From: Pisolithus tinctorius | Lineage: Eukaryota > Basidiomycota > Agaricomycetes > Boletales > Pisolithaceae | Length of the DNA stretch: 64,000 bases | Direction: 5' to 3' | Assembly (NCBI GenBank): GCA_024663395.1 | Contig: JANFAH010000009.1 | Coordinates: forward strand, 186,001 to 250,000 | Shown: in pieces, positions 53,149 through 64,000 of the stretch | Layout: every line of letters starts with the position of its first letter | Position numbering within the stretch: the stretch's first letter is position 1 | Made by a program: the position numbers and the translations under genes | The notes under the pieces: model-generated | The model's database searches: none | Seen by the model: only the letters and a program-made list of their open reading frames with translations | Told to the model about the DNA's origin: nothing

Positions 53149-53604
53149 GTGGTCAGATTCACTTTGGACTTTGACTGCTGTACTCCACAGCCCAACCCAC
53201 TCCTACTCCACCCTAAGAGGAAGTCAGGGGTGTTGTGCAACCTTGACAGATGGTACAACCAATGGCTTGAGCCTGATGTACCACTCCCTCAACCTGACAT
53301 CACTTGGAGGGCAGGGTTCAGTAAGAGCCCTCCTCAGGAGCTTAATCTTGGCCATTACCAGAGGGTTATCCTCCCCTCCATTTACAACAATGCCATTGAC
53401 ATATTCTCAGCCAACTTGGCTGGCCCATTGCAGTGCATTGTCAGCTTCATATGCACTGACCCCATTAGCAGCAAGATATGCTGCAAATGCAGCCAGTTGA
53501 GGAGGGACCAGTATCATCCTCTTACTGTGAGTAGGCAAGCCAACTCATGCATTCAGACATTGCAAGCCCTATGGCTTGAAGGGACTGGTGCCAGGCACTT
53601 GTAG
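53149..53604 (+). CDS. Hypothetical protein, unknown
   Basis: A 151-codon open frame with balanced composition: FTLDFDCCTPQPNPLLLHPK, LDRWYNQWLEPDVPLPQPDI, HYQRVILPSIYNNAIDIFSA, ICTDPISSKICCKCSQLRRD and a terminal ALWLEGTGARHL. A CX3C-type cysteine pair (CCKCSQL) is present. I do not recognise the family. The lack of stops in a region where neighbours are full of them suggests a more recent or selected sequence, perhaps the end of a longer gene starting upstream. The stop is followed by noncoding DNA. Confidence 0.4.
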   Translation: MVRFTLDFDCCTPQPNPLLLHPKRKSGVLCNLDRWYNQWLEPDVPLPQPDITWRAGFSKSPPQELNLGHYQRVILPSIYNNAIDIFSANLAGPLQCIVSFICTDPISSKICCKCSQLRRDQYHPLTVSRQANSCIQTLQALWLEGTGARHL

Positions 53605-53968
53605 AGGAGGGATGCTCAGACATTTTACAGAGATGGGGGATCTGCCTCTGCATCAGAGTCATCTGGCCTGCTGGATGTCCCCAGCACTCCTGGGACCATG
53701 CCATGAATGTGTTCATATTAGGTGCCTGTGCACCTCAGGTTGCATTTCCTCTATTCCATTTCTTTCTCACCATACAGACATGCAGTGGACACTTGGCTTT
53801 GCTCCAAGTGTCCTTGGTTTGCTTTTGTTTATTATTTACATTTGTTTATCATTTTTGTGCACTTACAGCTGTGTGCCCAGTGAAAATTTCTTCAGTCTCT
53901 TACACTGGGCACAAGTCCCCAGTTTGTGGTTATCTGAACAGAGTGTGCACTCACTGTCTTCACCCCAG
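53605..53968. other. No gene seen
   Basis: T-rich sequence with no coding pattern I can support, ending where chromovirus LTR similarity starts. Confidence 0.4.
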
Positions 53969-54429
53969 TGTGTTCCCTTGTGTGGGCCATAGTCCACTCA
54001 AGAGGCAAGAACAGAGGGAAACTGGGTTAAAACAAGACTAGTTTGATTTCAGACTGAGGCTAAACAGATCTTCCTATGGCTTAAATAATGAAGGTAAACT
54101 AAGCATAACATAGCACTGGTACAGTGATGATTGGTAAATGGATTGGTAAGCATGATATTACAAAGAATATTATCAAGCAAAAGTAAGTACAAGGGTTTAC
54201 CAGGAACTGGGGTAGGACTAGTGGTGGGCTGGGTGTCATGCTGGTCTGACCTCAACTGAGCAAACAACTTGACTGGGCACTGCCTTGCAGTGCCTTGCAA
54301 GCTAACATGTTTTTGGGTCAAGGTGTCAAGGCTGGGACTGGGCTAGGGGCAGGAACAAGGCCAGTCAAGACTAGGGTAGGACTGGTCTAGGGTGGTCTAG
54401 GCATGGTCATGACAATATCCCCCTCTTGG

Positions 54430-55596
54430 AGCCAAGCCCACAAGGCTCCAACAAGGACAATGCTGGGGATGAAACTTGGGTGTCTGACCTTGAAAACCAG
54501 TGAACTTAAGACCAGATCAATTCCAGGATGGTCTCCCACTTTGAAAACTCTATCATGTCTATTTGCTGGTCTGGAATTCCCTATGATCAAGACCTTTTGC
54601 CTGACCTGACCCAGGAGACAAGTGTTGAGCTGCAAGTCAGCAGCAGAGACAATGAGCAGGCCATCCAGGGCAAGTTGGCCAAGCACAAGAAGCACAAAGT
54701 GAAGGCTCAAGAGGAAGTCTGGTTGGAGGTTGAGAGGCAGGAGCAGGCCCAGCTTGAGGATGAGAGGGCAAGACAGGAGGCTGAGGTGCAGAGGGCCAAG
54801 GCCATGTGTAAGGCCAAAGAGGCCAGGAATGCAGCTGAGAGTTGGCAGGTGGATCTCCTGGTGGGTGGTGTGACTGGGGCCAGGTCCAACATCAAGGTGA
54901 TGAACCCTTGGTGAGTTACCCACTCAGTTATTATGGATTTGCTAATGTATCCTCTTTCAGGTGCCTTCATTGTGACTGGACCAACACAGTCTGCATTTGC
55001 TCCACTGATGGAAAGAAGTGATGCCTGGCCTGTGACTGGTGGAATGAGCTGAAGGAGCATTGCCAGTGGCTGGTCAAGGGGCTGGTCCAGCTGTTGACAA
55101 GGGTAAGAGGAAGGCCAATGTGACATCCCCTTGTGCCAGTGAGAAGAACAAGAGGTCATGGAAACTGCTGACTAAGATGGTAGAGGGGGCTGACAATGAA
55201 GAGGTTGAGGTGATCACAGGACTGTTGAAGAAGGCTGGTGTGGGGAAAGTGACTGGTCAAGAGGGCAAGGCTGGTCCTGTAACTGGCAATCAAATGGAAT
55301 GCCTGATCAAGGCAGTTGAACACATCACCAACAATGTGGCCAGTCTTGTGATGGCACAAAAAGAAGTTTCTCAAAACTTCTACCAGTTTGCCCAGTTGTA
55401 TGAGACCTATGTTGAGGAATGCTTCAAGTTCCTGATGGCAGATATGCCCTCAGACTGGGACACCACTGACAAGGAGGACATGGACATGGAGGGGCTTGAA
55501 GAGGAGCTGGAGGGGCTGAGAGAGGAAGAGGAAGGCTGGTCCCAGTCCAAGTCAGGTGACCAGACCAGTGCTAGTTCTGAGGGTTCCCAAGCCTGA
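54430..55596 (+). pseudogene. Decayed antisense Zn2Cys6-like gene
   Basis: Third copy of the antisense gene type. A coiled-coil part (54640-54850, EVWLEVERQEQAQLEDERAR) is followed by a donor at about 54912 and, after an intron, a decayed cluster (CLHCDWTNTVC, stop, CLACDWWNELKEHC, about 54960-55060). The C-terminal part is open (KAVEHITNNVASLVMAQKEV, then acidic EELEGLREEEEGWSQ), ending at 55596. Alignment with 20782-21866 runs the whole length. The stop inside the cluster and the shifted cysteine show loss of function. Confidence 0.7.
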
Positions 55597-55797
55597 GGTT
55601 GTGTGTGTGTAGTGTAGTCTTTTTCCTGTGTATGTAAGCCTGTGAATGTCACTGCCCAGTTCTGGGCCTGAGTACAGTGGTGAAGTAGAAAGGAAAAAGA
55701 AATAAAAGAAGAAGAACAAGGGAAACAGGACAAGGTAAACTATGAGATAGGTGAGAAGACAAGGAGAAAAAACTCAAGACTGGTTCATGACTATTTC

Positions 55798-56453
55798 TTG
55801 AAGGGGCCAGGTTTGTCCAGGTACCAGTCATGGTATTCCTGAACAAGTTCTGAGGCATTGTCTAACTCTGTTGCTAGTACCCAGGTAGTTTCTCCATCAG
55901 TTCCCTCATGACTGGTCCAACAGACCAGGTACTGCAACCAACACTTCTGGCACTGGTTGACCTTTGAATTGAGTATCTCTGCTACTTTGAATTCTAAGTC
56001 ACCATTGACATCAACTGGTGGGGGGGAGGTTGAGTTTGGTTGGGTATTGTGTTTGGGATGGCTGGTTCAAGATGGGACACATGGAAGACTGGGTGTACAG
56101 CATGCATGGAGTCTGGTAGATGCAGGGTGAATGAGTGAGGGCTGGCTGGGCTATTTATGGCATATGGCCTGAGGTTCTTTTAACTCAGTTTTTTGGAGGG
56201 CTGGGTTGACTGGAAATATTTGGCTTTTACATAGATGTTGTCACCCACTGTGAAGTCCAGCATGTGCTTAGCATCTGCTGGTCCTTGGTAATATTGCTGG
56301 GTGAGGGTGATTTCTTCATGAAGGTACTGGTGCAGTGAATCTAAGTCAACTGCATAATCATGAGCCTGGTTGGAGGTGAGGTCATGCTCAGGGAAGACCA
56401 AGGTACTAGGGTGGTAACACTTGCTAGTGAAGAAGGGTGATACCCTGGTCATA
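55798..56453 (-). pseudogene. Pol C-terminal remnant with chromodomain
   Basis: Minus-strand pieces match the end of gypsy-1 Pol: VSPFFTSKCYHPSTLVFPEH, RDYAVDLDSLHQYLREE-like text and YVKAKYFQSTQPSKKLS, then in other frames the chromodomain (WLQYLVCWT, ETTWVLATELDNASELVQEY). Stops and frame changes are present. Truncated on its N-terminal side at 56453. Confidence 0.8.
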
Positions 56454-58029
56454 CAGTGAGGGACAAAAGCATTGCAATGTTTGTGAGGTGTGACTTGCTG
56501 CTGATGTAGCTCAGGCTATTCTGCACAGATAATCATGATACCTATACCATTGGAAAGGGGTGACTCTCAGCTTTCCAGCGCACTAAGGTTCAGTCCAAAA
56601 AAAGCAATACATGCCAAGATACACCCTATTCTTTCCAAAAAGTGCATTGCAATGCTTTTGTCCCTGACTGGTGAAATAGTGAAAAGTGACCTTTTGATGG
56701 GATTGAGGGCATGAAGGATGGGAAAATATGATTACATAATGAACCACATGATCATCCAGATGATTTGTCAGCATGTAAACAATGACAAACATTGGACTTG
56801 TACCATTAACCCTCCCTCTTTTACCACAACTCATGAAATCATCTCTCTAGCTCACATGGTCATTTTCTCAGGGAATTCTTATCAAATACTGGTGGCCACC
56901 ACAGTGCCATCAGTATAACATGCTCTCAGAACCATCAGTCCCTTAAAAAACCTGCTGTCAGTCATTTCCTGGACTGTTTCCCCCCCCCATGCCTGATGTG
57001 TTCTGGGACTAATCAGTACTTGGAAGGCTGAGAATGTTTTGGAGGTCAATCTGGCACTTCAGAACATGATGGACAAACTATCCCCCTCCCAACCAATGCA
57101 TTTCTGGCACAGGGACAGTGGTATGGAGGTTAGGGCAAGACAAAGTCCTCTTTACCCCTGGGTGTCATCAGAAGAATATGCTACTGAACTGCCATGGAGC
57201 AGAATCCTGTGCTTCCATTTGGCCCTGAACATTGCCTTTGGTCACATATGACCCAATAATCCTTCCCCAGTCATCTACAGTTCAGATCAGAGCAAGATGT
57301 AGTGAACCCTCTTATGGTGCTCAGAGCACAAGGAGGTTTTGTCTCACCCCAACTTCCATACCACTGTCCCTGTGCCAGAAATGCATTGGTTGGGAGGGGG
57401 ATAGTTTGTCCATCATGTTCTGAAGTGCCAGATTGACCTCCAAAACATTCTCAGCCTTCCAAGTACTGATTAGTCCCTGAACACATCAGGCATGGGGGGG
57501 GAAACAGTCCAGGAAATGACTGACAGCAGGTTTTTTAAGGGACTGATGGTTCTGAGAGCATGTTATACTGATGGCACTGTGGTGGCCACCAGTATTTGAT
57601 AAGAATTCCCTGAGAAAATGACCATGTGAGCTAGAGAGATGATTTCATGAGTTGTGGTAAAAGAGGGAGGGTTAATGGTACAAGTCCAATGTTTGTCATT
57701 GTTTACATGCTGACAAATCATCTGGATGATCATGTGGTTCATTATGTAATCATATTTTCCCATCCTTCATGCCCTCAATCCCATCAAAAGGTCACTTTTC
57801 ACTATTTCACCAGTCAGGGACAAAAGCATTGCAATGCACTTTTTGGAAAGAATAGGGTGTATCTTGGCATGTATTGCTTTTTTTGGACTGAACCTTAGTG
57901 CGCTGGAAAGCTGAGAGTCACCCCTTTCCAATGGTATAGGTATCATGATTATCTATGCAGAATAGCCAGAGCTACATCAGCAGCAAGTCACACCTCACAA
58001 ACATTGCAATGCTTTTGTCCCTCACTGTA
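56452..58029. mobile_element. Tc1/mariner-like palindromic element (TA duplication)
   Basis: The termini are CAGTGAGGGACAAAAGCATT (56454) and its inverse ending 58027, flanked by TA on both sides. Paired positions sum to 114481 and the two ~780-bp arms are nearly identical up to the centre near 57240. TA duplications and CAGTG-type ends fit Tc1/mariner elements. No transposase is present, so it is a non-autonomous fold-back or inverted dimer. Half of the same sequence occurs alone at 4470-4760. Confidence 0.8.
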
Positions 58030-58034
58030 AGTAT

Positions 58035-58450
58035 GGGGAATGTCCAAATGGGTTGGGGGAATCTCCAAGTGGATTGGGAGAATCCCCAAGTAGGTGTGGA
58101 GAATCTCCATGTTAGTATGGGGAATCTCCAAGCAAGTGTGGAAAATCACCAGGTAGGTGTGGAGAATCTCCAAGTTAGTATGGGGAATCTCCAAGTGGGT
58201 TGGGGGAATCTCCAAGTGGGTTGGGGGAATCTCCAGGTAGGTTGGGAGAATCTCCAGGCAGGTGTGGAGAATCTCCATGTGGGTGTGCAGAATCACCAAG
58301 TTGGTATGGGGAATCTCCAAGTTAGTATGGGGAATATCCAGGCAGGTGTGGAGAAGCTCCAAGTCAGTATGGGGAATCTCCAAGTCAGTTCAGGGAATCC
58401 ATGTGGGTGTGCAGAATCTCCAGGTGAGAATGGGGAATCTCCAAGTGCAT
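58035..58450. repeat. ~20-bp GGGAATCTCCAAGT minisatellite
   Basis: About 19 units of the type GTATGGGGAATCTCCAAGT, GGTTGGGGGAATCTCCAAGT or GTGTGGAGAATCTCCATGT. The same family occurs at 1885-2005 and is related in core sequence to the subterminal arrays of the giant element. Both strands show open frames that are repeat artefacts. Confidence 0.85.
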
Positions 58451-58932
58451 ATGGGTCTGGCACTCCTAACATCTGAACAAGTGCATGTGTTCCTTATTTG
58501 TTCCTTCAGATTCATATCAATATCACAAAAATCACTGTCATTTATAGCTAAGGACAAACAGGTATCCAACAATGTGCACACAGGTGGTACCTAGTCCATA
58601 AAGCAGTCAAACAGGATATAATACCAGTCTATGAAGGTGGCTAGTATGTGGAAGTAAGTAATAATGGAGATGAAAGTGCCCAGTGAGTAAATCTGATGAA
58701 GTTCAGTCATTAATTGAGAATGACCCAATGATAGGTGACTAACATGTGGCCAGTGATGGGGCACCACAGTGAGAAAGGGCAAGGGCAAAAGATGGAGTTG
58801 CAAGGAATCTCAGCCAAATAATTGTATAGGTGGGGAATGATGGTATAAGACTATGAGGGGTGATTGTCTAAACATAAGACTTATACAAGACAGTGAGTGA
58901 AACATGACCTACCTGCTTAGTTTGCTTACTAC
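58451..58932. other. No gene seen
   Basis: A+T-rich spacer between the minisatellite and the 3' end of the second cargo gene A copy. Nothing else is recognised. Confidence 0.4.
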
Positions 58933-61174
58933 ACTACATGGTGATCTTCATTGTCAGAATCATGGTGATGATGCCTCTTATATGGAGGCTCCTGATAGAC
59001 ATACTGGACAATGCTAGTAGTTGTTAGTCACAAAATGCAGAACACAACAATGTGGATATATCTATGGTGGGTTCTCTGTTGCACATGTGGCAAATCATCA
59101 TCACTTGAATTCACCTGATATTACCTATGACACTTGTGAGATGCCTGCCAGGAGTGGTGTTGAGGATGTGGAGTCTGAGAGTGACTGTGGGAGTGCCTAG
59201 TACTATAGGATGTAGATGGGTGGGATGCTGCTTGATTGGCATGACATGTGTGCCAGACACCTCACATGGGGAATTGCTGTGACTCTTCATCTGGGGATGT
59301 GGAATGGTGAAGAGAATGCCAGCCTACTGGAGAGTGACAATGCACATGGCATGACTCTTTTTCTGGTGCTGTGGAATGGTGAAGAGAATGCCAGCCTACT
59401 GGAGAGTGACAACACACATGGCAAACCCTCAACACATTGGCTAGTGCATGGCCTCATGCAGGCACCTGTTGTGGCACATTGGTCATGGGTGAGGGGGGAG
59501 TGGAATGATGATAGTCTGCAGGTGTGTTCACTCCCATACTACCACATACAAGTGACTGCAGTGAATCTTCAACAGGGGGTGATGAAGGAGGAAGTGGTGA
59601 GGGTGTCCTTTCCAAGTCAGAGGGGCCCATACTTTGCAGGATTGCTTTAATGAAGGCTTGTGAATCCAAAAGAATACAAAGGGGTCAATTAAATGTATTT
59701 ACTAGCAGCAGGATTTTGAACATCTCTGGGCTAACCATCTTAAATAGCTCCTTCTGCTCTGGATTATTTGAGTCAGAGTCCATATAATTATGTAGAATTT
59801 TTTGAATTCACTGGGTGTCCACTCCCTGAGATCAAATGATGCAGTGGGTACTGGCACCAAGGAATCATCACCATCATCCTCTACACAGACCTCAGAATGG
59901 AAGTCAGCACCCATTTGTTCCTTTAGAAAAGGGACAGTCAAAGCATGGAGCTCATCAGCACTGAGGCCCCTGATATTGAAATCTGGGCCAACAGTGGGGA
60001 CAGCAGTGGGCCAATTAACAATGGTGTACTGGTGCATATAGAGAAGGTTGAGTAAAGACTTCCATGGGACATTCCTCTGTGCACTCATGATACCCACTTC
60101 ATCTGTGAGGAAGATGTGGTAGCAACTCAGTCATAGATACATGGCCAGCACTTATGTAGTTTGTGCAAGAAGACCTGAGGCAGAACTCAGTGATTACAAT
60201 CATGCCTGGATTCTTGGGATTTCAACATGACAACTGGGTCATATGTTGTTTGTGATAGAGCCCCAAAGTCAGGTAACACAACTGAAACACCAGGATCAAG
60301 GATTTTATATCTAGAGTAAAATGAGATATGGCAAGGATAATAGTAGCCACAATAAATTGTACTTGCTTCACAATTGTGGCCAGGTAATCTAGCAGCCTTG
60401 TGACATCTGTCTGCCTCTTGCTTGCTAGCTCCATACATATTGGAGAGCTGGTGAAGATGCCCTGAGCCTGGTGGGCAGCTTTGTTGTTGCCACCATAGAT
60501 TACACATCCAAATATGTACATGGATGTCCTTGACATTACACCATTTAATCCATGAATAAATGATAACAACAGGGGATACTTACAGCTTGTGTGAATGAAT
60601 CTCTACAGGTCATCACACACCCTACCACCACCTTGGAGCTCATATCCTTTGTCCCACTTACACTCTCCTTCCAGTACTCATGAATGTCATCCCAAAGTTC
60701 CAGATATTCTTCTTCATCTTTGTGAGCACCATAATGCAGTGTGCAGTGGCTGTAGTAACTCTGCATGTCCTCTGAAATTAAGTTAGCATTTAACAGAAAT
60801 CAATGACAAGCAAGTCACTAACCCTCTGATGTTTTTGGATTGGTATGTGCATACCATGCTTGGTGCATATTCCAAACTGACTTGGCCCTTGTTGCCTTGG
60901 TAGTAAGGCCAGTGGCAGCCATAATCAATGCAAGTGTTTTGCCATATTGCATTGTAATGGCATGGGCCTCATGGGTGGTTTTCATACCAAGTGCTTGAGC
61001 CTTTCTTAACACCTCCAAGCCTACCATGTTTGAAACTTTGTGAGCTTTGTTCAGCATCACATGCATTCTCCTCATTGTCCAGCCCCACAGGAGATGCTCC
61101 AGTGAACTTGGCAAGGTGACAAGTAGGTTTCTTCTCAGTCCCTGTGTGGGAGATCTCAGTCAAGTCAAATGCAT
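58933..61174 (-). pseudogene. Second copy of cargo gene A, truncated by a retrotransposon
   Basis: Aligns block by block with 9733-15650: YGKTLALIMAATGLTTKAT, KESVSGTKDMSSKVVVG, MYIFGCVIYGGNNKAAHQAQ, YKILDPGVSVVLPDFGALS, VNWPTAVPTVGPDFNIRGL, ELHALTVPFLKEQM and a tail with QYVYQEPPYKRHH ending near 58933. Introns fall at the same places (for example after MTCRDSFTQA). The N-terminal exons are missing because a chromovirus LTR begins at 61175 within an exon. The sequence is CpG-poor and has stops (VNTFN*PLC). Its presence shows that gene A is a repeated, mobile-element-borne gene. Confidence 0.75.
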
Positions 61175-61759
61175 TGTCATGACCATGTCCAGAACACCCT
61201 AGACTGGCTCTACCCTGGTCTTGACTGGTCTCATCCAACCCTTGCCCTGGTCCCAGTCTTAACCCTTCAACCCAGAAATGTGTTAGCTCATGAGGCACTG
61301 CAAGGCAGTGCCCAATTGAGTTGTCTGCTCAGTTGGTACCAGGCCAGTGTAACACCTGGCCCAGCCACAGGTCCTGCTCTGGTTCCCAGTAAATCCTTTG
61401 TTCATAGTTTTGCTTGATAATATTCTTTGTAACATTAATTACCAATCCATTTACCAATCATCACTGTACTAGCACAGACCAGTCTCTGGTGCTATGTTAC
61501 ACTTACTTTACCTCTAGTATTTAAGCCATAGGATAAACTGTTTAGCCTCAGTCTGAAATCAACTTAGTCTCATCATAACCCAGTCCCTTCTGTTCTCTGC
61601 CTTCTGCCCTCGACTGGACTATAGCCCACACAAGGGAATAGTGCTGTGCCATTAGTCACTAAGTCCAATAGTCCAAAATCCCCTAGTATCTTGTCTACCC
61701 CCCTGACCTTTGACTGGACTCCAGACTGGCCTTGGACCAGTGACGAACTGGACTTAACA
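61175..61759 (+). repeat. 5' LTR of the decayed chromovirus
   Basis: 585 bp with TG...CA ends. It aligns in reverse with the gypsy-1 LTR (GTTTAGCCTCAGTCTGAAAT; CAAGGGAATAGTGCTG; ACTGGACTTAACA). Confidence 0.8.
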
Positions 61760-61826
61760 GTATTTCAGACTCACACTTGTGTGGGTCACTACCCTTCTGT
61801 CCAAACCTCAGTATCACACCCTCAGC

Positions 61827-63164
61827 ATGCCTACCCAGACCAGAACTCAAGCAGCACAGGCATGTTCTACCACCAATCCAGATTCTGCCTCAGCTGTCAA
61901 CTTGTGTTGCACTGCTGCCTTGGTGTCCTTAGGGACAGCCAGAAGGTCACCCAGTGAAGTCAACAACTTCAGGGGCATTTCAGCTCACAAATCCACTACA
62001 CCCACTTCTAATCAACCTCCCACACCCACTAATGATCTGGATGATGACCCTGGCAATGATGGTCCTGGTGATGACATGCCAGGAGATGACCCAGACAATG
62101 ATGATGAAGAACCCCTCCCAGAAGATGATGTTGAGCCTGGTGTAACCATGCTTGACAACCTTGCCAAATCTATAGAGCTTCTCACATGTAATGCCTGCAC
62201 TGGCTCTGAGTCATCCTCTAGGACCAAGCTACATGAACCAGACACCTTTGATGGGACAGACCCAAAGAAGCTGTGCACATTTCTTATCCAATGTGAACTC
62301 AACTTCTGGGACCAGCCCTGGGCCTTTTGAAGTGATCAAGCCAAGGTCACTTTCACACAGTCATTCCTGAAGGGGATGGCTCTCAAGTGGTTTGAGCTGG
62401 ATCTACTTGGGACTGAAGACCCAGAAGACCAGCCCTACTGGATGGATTCTTGGAAGGAATTCATCATAGAGCTCCAGACCACCTTTGGACCCCACAACCT
62501 GGTGGCCAATGCTGAAAGCCAGCTAGACCACCTTCAGATGAAAGACAATCACCAGGTGAACAAGTATGTGGTCAAGTTCAACTGGTTGGCCTCCCAAGTC
62601 TGGGGATATGGTGATGGCACCCTGCACCACTTCTTCTACACTGGTCTCCCTGATCGAATCAAAGATGAGGTCTGCTGGGTTGGCAAACCCAGAACCTTGC
62701 ACAAGCTTTGCCACCTAGCTCAGGAGATTGACATGTGTTACTGGGAGCACAAAGAGGAGATTCAGCAGTCCAGTAAGCACCAGGGGTCATCCTCTGGTAA
62801 CAAGTCAACTCCCAACCCCAGTCACAACTCCCAGCCCAAGCCCAGTCAAGAGAAATCCAAGACCAGCAATAGCTCTGGAAATGGCAACTCCAGTAACCAG
62901 TCTTCAGCTAAATCTGCCTCAACTGGTCAGACTGGCTCTAACACACCCAAGCCAGACTCAAGCAAGTTGGGCAAAGATGGCAAGCTGACACCAGAGGAGC
63001 ACAAATGCCATAGAGATAACAATTTCTGCATGTTCTGTCGGGGGACCAGACACTCCAGAGATAAGTGTCCAAAGAAAGCCAGGAAAGCCAAAGCTTGTGC
63101 TGCAGCCACCTCTGAGGCAACACTGGCCTCAACCTCAGGCTCTGCCCCTGAGGCAAAAAAATAG
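61827..63164 (+). pseudogene. Gag of the decayed chromovirus
   Basis: It starts MPTQTRTQAAQACSTTNPDS and matches gypsy-1 Gag throughout: acidic linker, HEPDTFDGTDPKKLCTFLIQ, FLKGMALKWFELDLL, YTGLPDRIKDEVCWVGKP. The zinc knuckle is altered but readable (CMFCRGTRHSRDKC). A TGA at 62328-62330 replaces the Arg found in gypsy-1 (RAFRTDRAK). Otherwise the frame is open to 63164. Confidence 0.85.
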
Positions 63165-63189
63165 GTAGCAGCTCTCAGGACTCCACACA

Positions 63190-64000
63190 GACTGAGAGCT
63201 GCATTGACTCTGGCTGTGCACTCAGAGGATTGCCTCAATGCATCTGCTCTTTCCAATCCAAATTCATTAACCCCCCATGTTTCTATTGTCAGTCACAGTT
63301 TGCCCTGGTTTTGTACTCTAGTGGACTCCAGTTCCACACATAGTTTTATAGATAAAGAATTTGCCAATCAACACTCGTTTAACCCTTACTCCATACCCCC
63401 TATCCAACTCTGGCTCTTTGATGGGTCATCAAGTTTCATTATCACTCAAGCAGTAGATCTTTTGGTTCAGTTTGCAACCAGCAATGTCACCCCAGTAACC
63501 CTGGTTTTAGCCCCATTGGATTCTGAATGTAAGATGGCCCTTGGACATGACTGGCTCACCTGCTACAATCTGTTGATTGATTGGGTACTGAGCAGTCTAA
63601 CTTTCCAGACATCTACAGGAGGAATGCCAACCCCATCAACACCCCCTGCCACACCAGTCTTAACTGGTCTTCCCAATCCCAGTCTACCTGACCAACCCAA
63701 CCCCCAGCCCTGCACCATCTGTACTGTCTGCCAACTCACCAATTTGCACCCCCCTGAAAGCTCCCCCTATCACCCTAATCAATGCAGCTGTGTATGTATG
63801 TGCTTGCAAGCTAGAGGGATCTACCCAATTCCAACTTCATCTATGCCCACTGGACCCAGTCCTGGCCTGGTCTGCCTCTACCAGCCCCCCACCAGACTTG
63901 GCCAGTGTACCAAAGGACTACCATGACTTTGCTGACATCTGTAGTAAAGCCAGAGCATCTACTCTCCCCCCCCACCAGGAGTATGACCTTAAGATCGAAC
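63190..64000 (+). pseudogene. Start of Pol of the decayed chromovirus
   Basis: Matches gypsy-1 Pol from [18 protein letters not shown] onward. The protease site reads [12 protein letters not shown], with Ser in place of the Gly of D-S-G, so the protease should be inactive. After about 63700 the homology moves to another frame ([14 protein letters not shown], then [19 protein letters not shown]), showing a frameshift. Continues past the window end. Confidence 0.8.

Larger units (their letters stand above)
53969..56453 (-). mobile_element. Decayed chromovirus remnant related to gypsy-1
   Basis: Same order as the 3' part of gypsy-1: a partial LTR (53969-54414, TTTGATTTCAGACTGAGG and ending CATGACA), a polypurine tract complement (ATATCCCCCTCTTGG), the antisense gene (54430-55596), then the end of pol with chromodomain. 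The rest of pol, gag and the other LTR are missing, with the cut exactly at the TA of the Tc1-like palindrome. CpG sites of gypsy-1 are replaced by TG or CA almost throughout. Confidence 0.8.
61175..64000 (+). mobile_element. Decayed chromovirus, 5' part, related to gypsy-1
   Basis: A 5' LTR (61175-61759, TGTCATGA...CTTAACA), then GTATTTCAGACTC as in gypsy-1, gag and the start of pol, running off the window. It inserted in the second cargo gene A copy. CpG-poor with stops and frameshifts. Confidence 0.85.

Overview
The window is repeat-dominated chromosomal DNA of a filamentous basidiomycete, most likely an agaricomycete with a large transposon-rich genome. The reasons are short introns with GTATGT/GTAAGT donors and CAG acceptors, a KDZ-type transposase (a superfamily hugely expanded in mushrooms), chromodomain Ty3/gypsy elements, Zn2Cys6-like proteins, and fragments that read as RNA polymerase II subunit RPB1. 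I cannot name the species. I see no ordinary housekeeping gene and no bacterial feature.

Layout. 1-4130 is a large palindrome whose arms carry short palindromic minisatellites and tRNA-Phe-like modules. 4131-5007 holds copies of a short repeat, X. 5008-48259 behaves as one giant DNA transposon. It has 2.7-2.9 kb terminal inverted repeats starting CACTTCAGTC, a GATGGT target duplication, and an uninterrupted copy of its target at 4293-4464. Inside are a left terminal repeat carrying RPB1 fragments, cargo gene A (minus, 9733-16905), a divergent intergenic tandem-repeat region, cargo gene B (plus, 19405-40897), a CxC1-type KDZ transposase (plus, 41292-45332), and a right terminal repeat with the matching RPB1 fragment. 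Three LTR retrotransposons have landed in it: a gag-only element (11163-14962) in cargo A, a chromovirus 'gypsy-1' (20119-27721) in cargo B, and 'gypsy-2' (28097-39990), also in cargo B. A second palindromic element (36242-38637) sits inside gypsy-2. Without these insertions the giant element would be about 20 kb.

Right of the giant element lie a hAT transposon (48999-52439, 8-bp target duplication), an unassigned ORF (53149-53604), a decayed chromovirus (53969-56453), a Tc1/mariner-like palindromic element (56454-58027, TA duplication), a 20-bp minisatellite, a second copy of cargo gene A (58933-61174, minus), and the 5' part of another decayed chromovirus (61175-64000, running off the window).

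How the parts relate. The window is a nest of transposons rather than a pathway. The KDZ transposase would act on the CACTT termini and their subterminal arrays. Cargo A and B are mushroom-specific proteins of unknown function that travel with it. Both full Ty3 lineages carry, antisense to pol and next to the 3' LTR, an intron-containing gene with a Zn2Cys6-type cysteine cluster, so each encodes a possible DNA-binding regulator read from the opposite strand. Nearly every older coding region is broken by stops that look like CGA to TGA changes, and these regions are CpG-poor. Gypsy-1 is CpG-rich, open and has apparently identical LTRs, so it is probably the youngest insertion.
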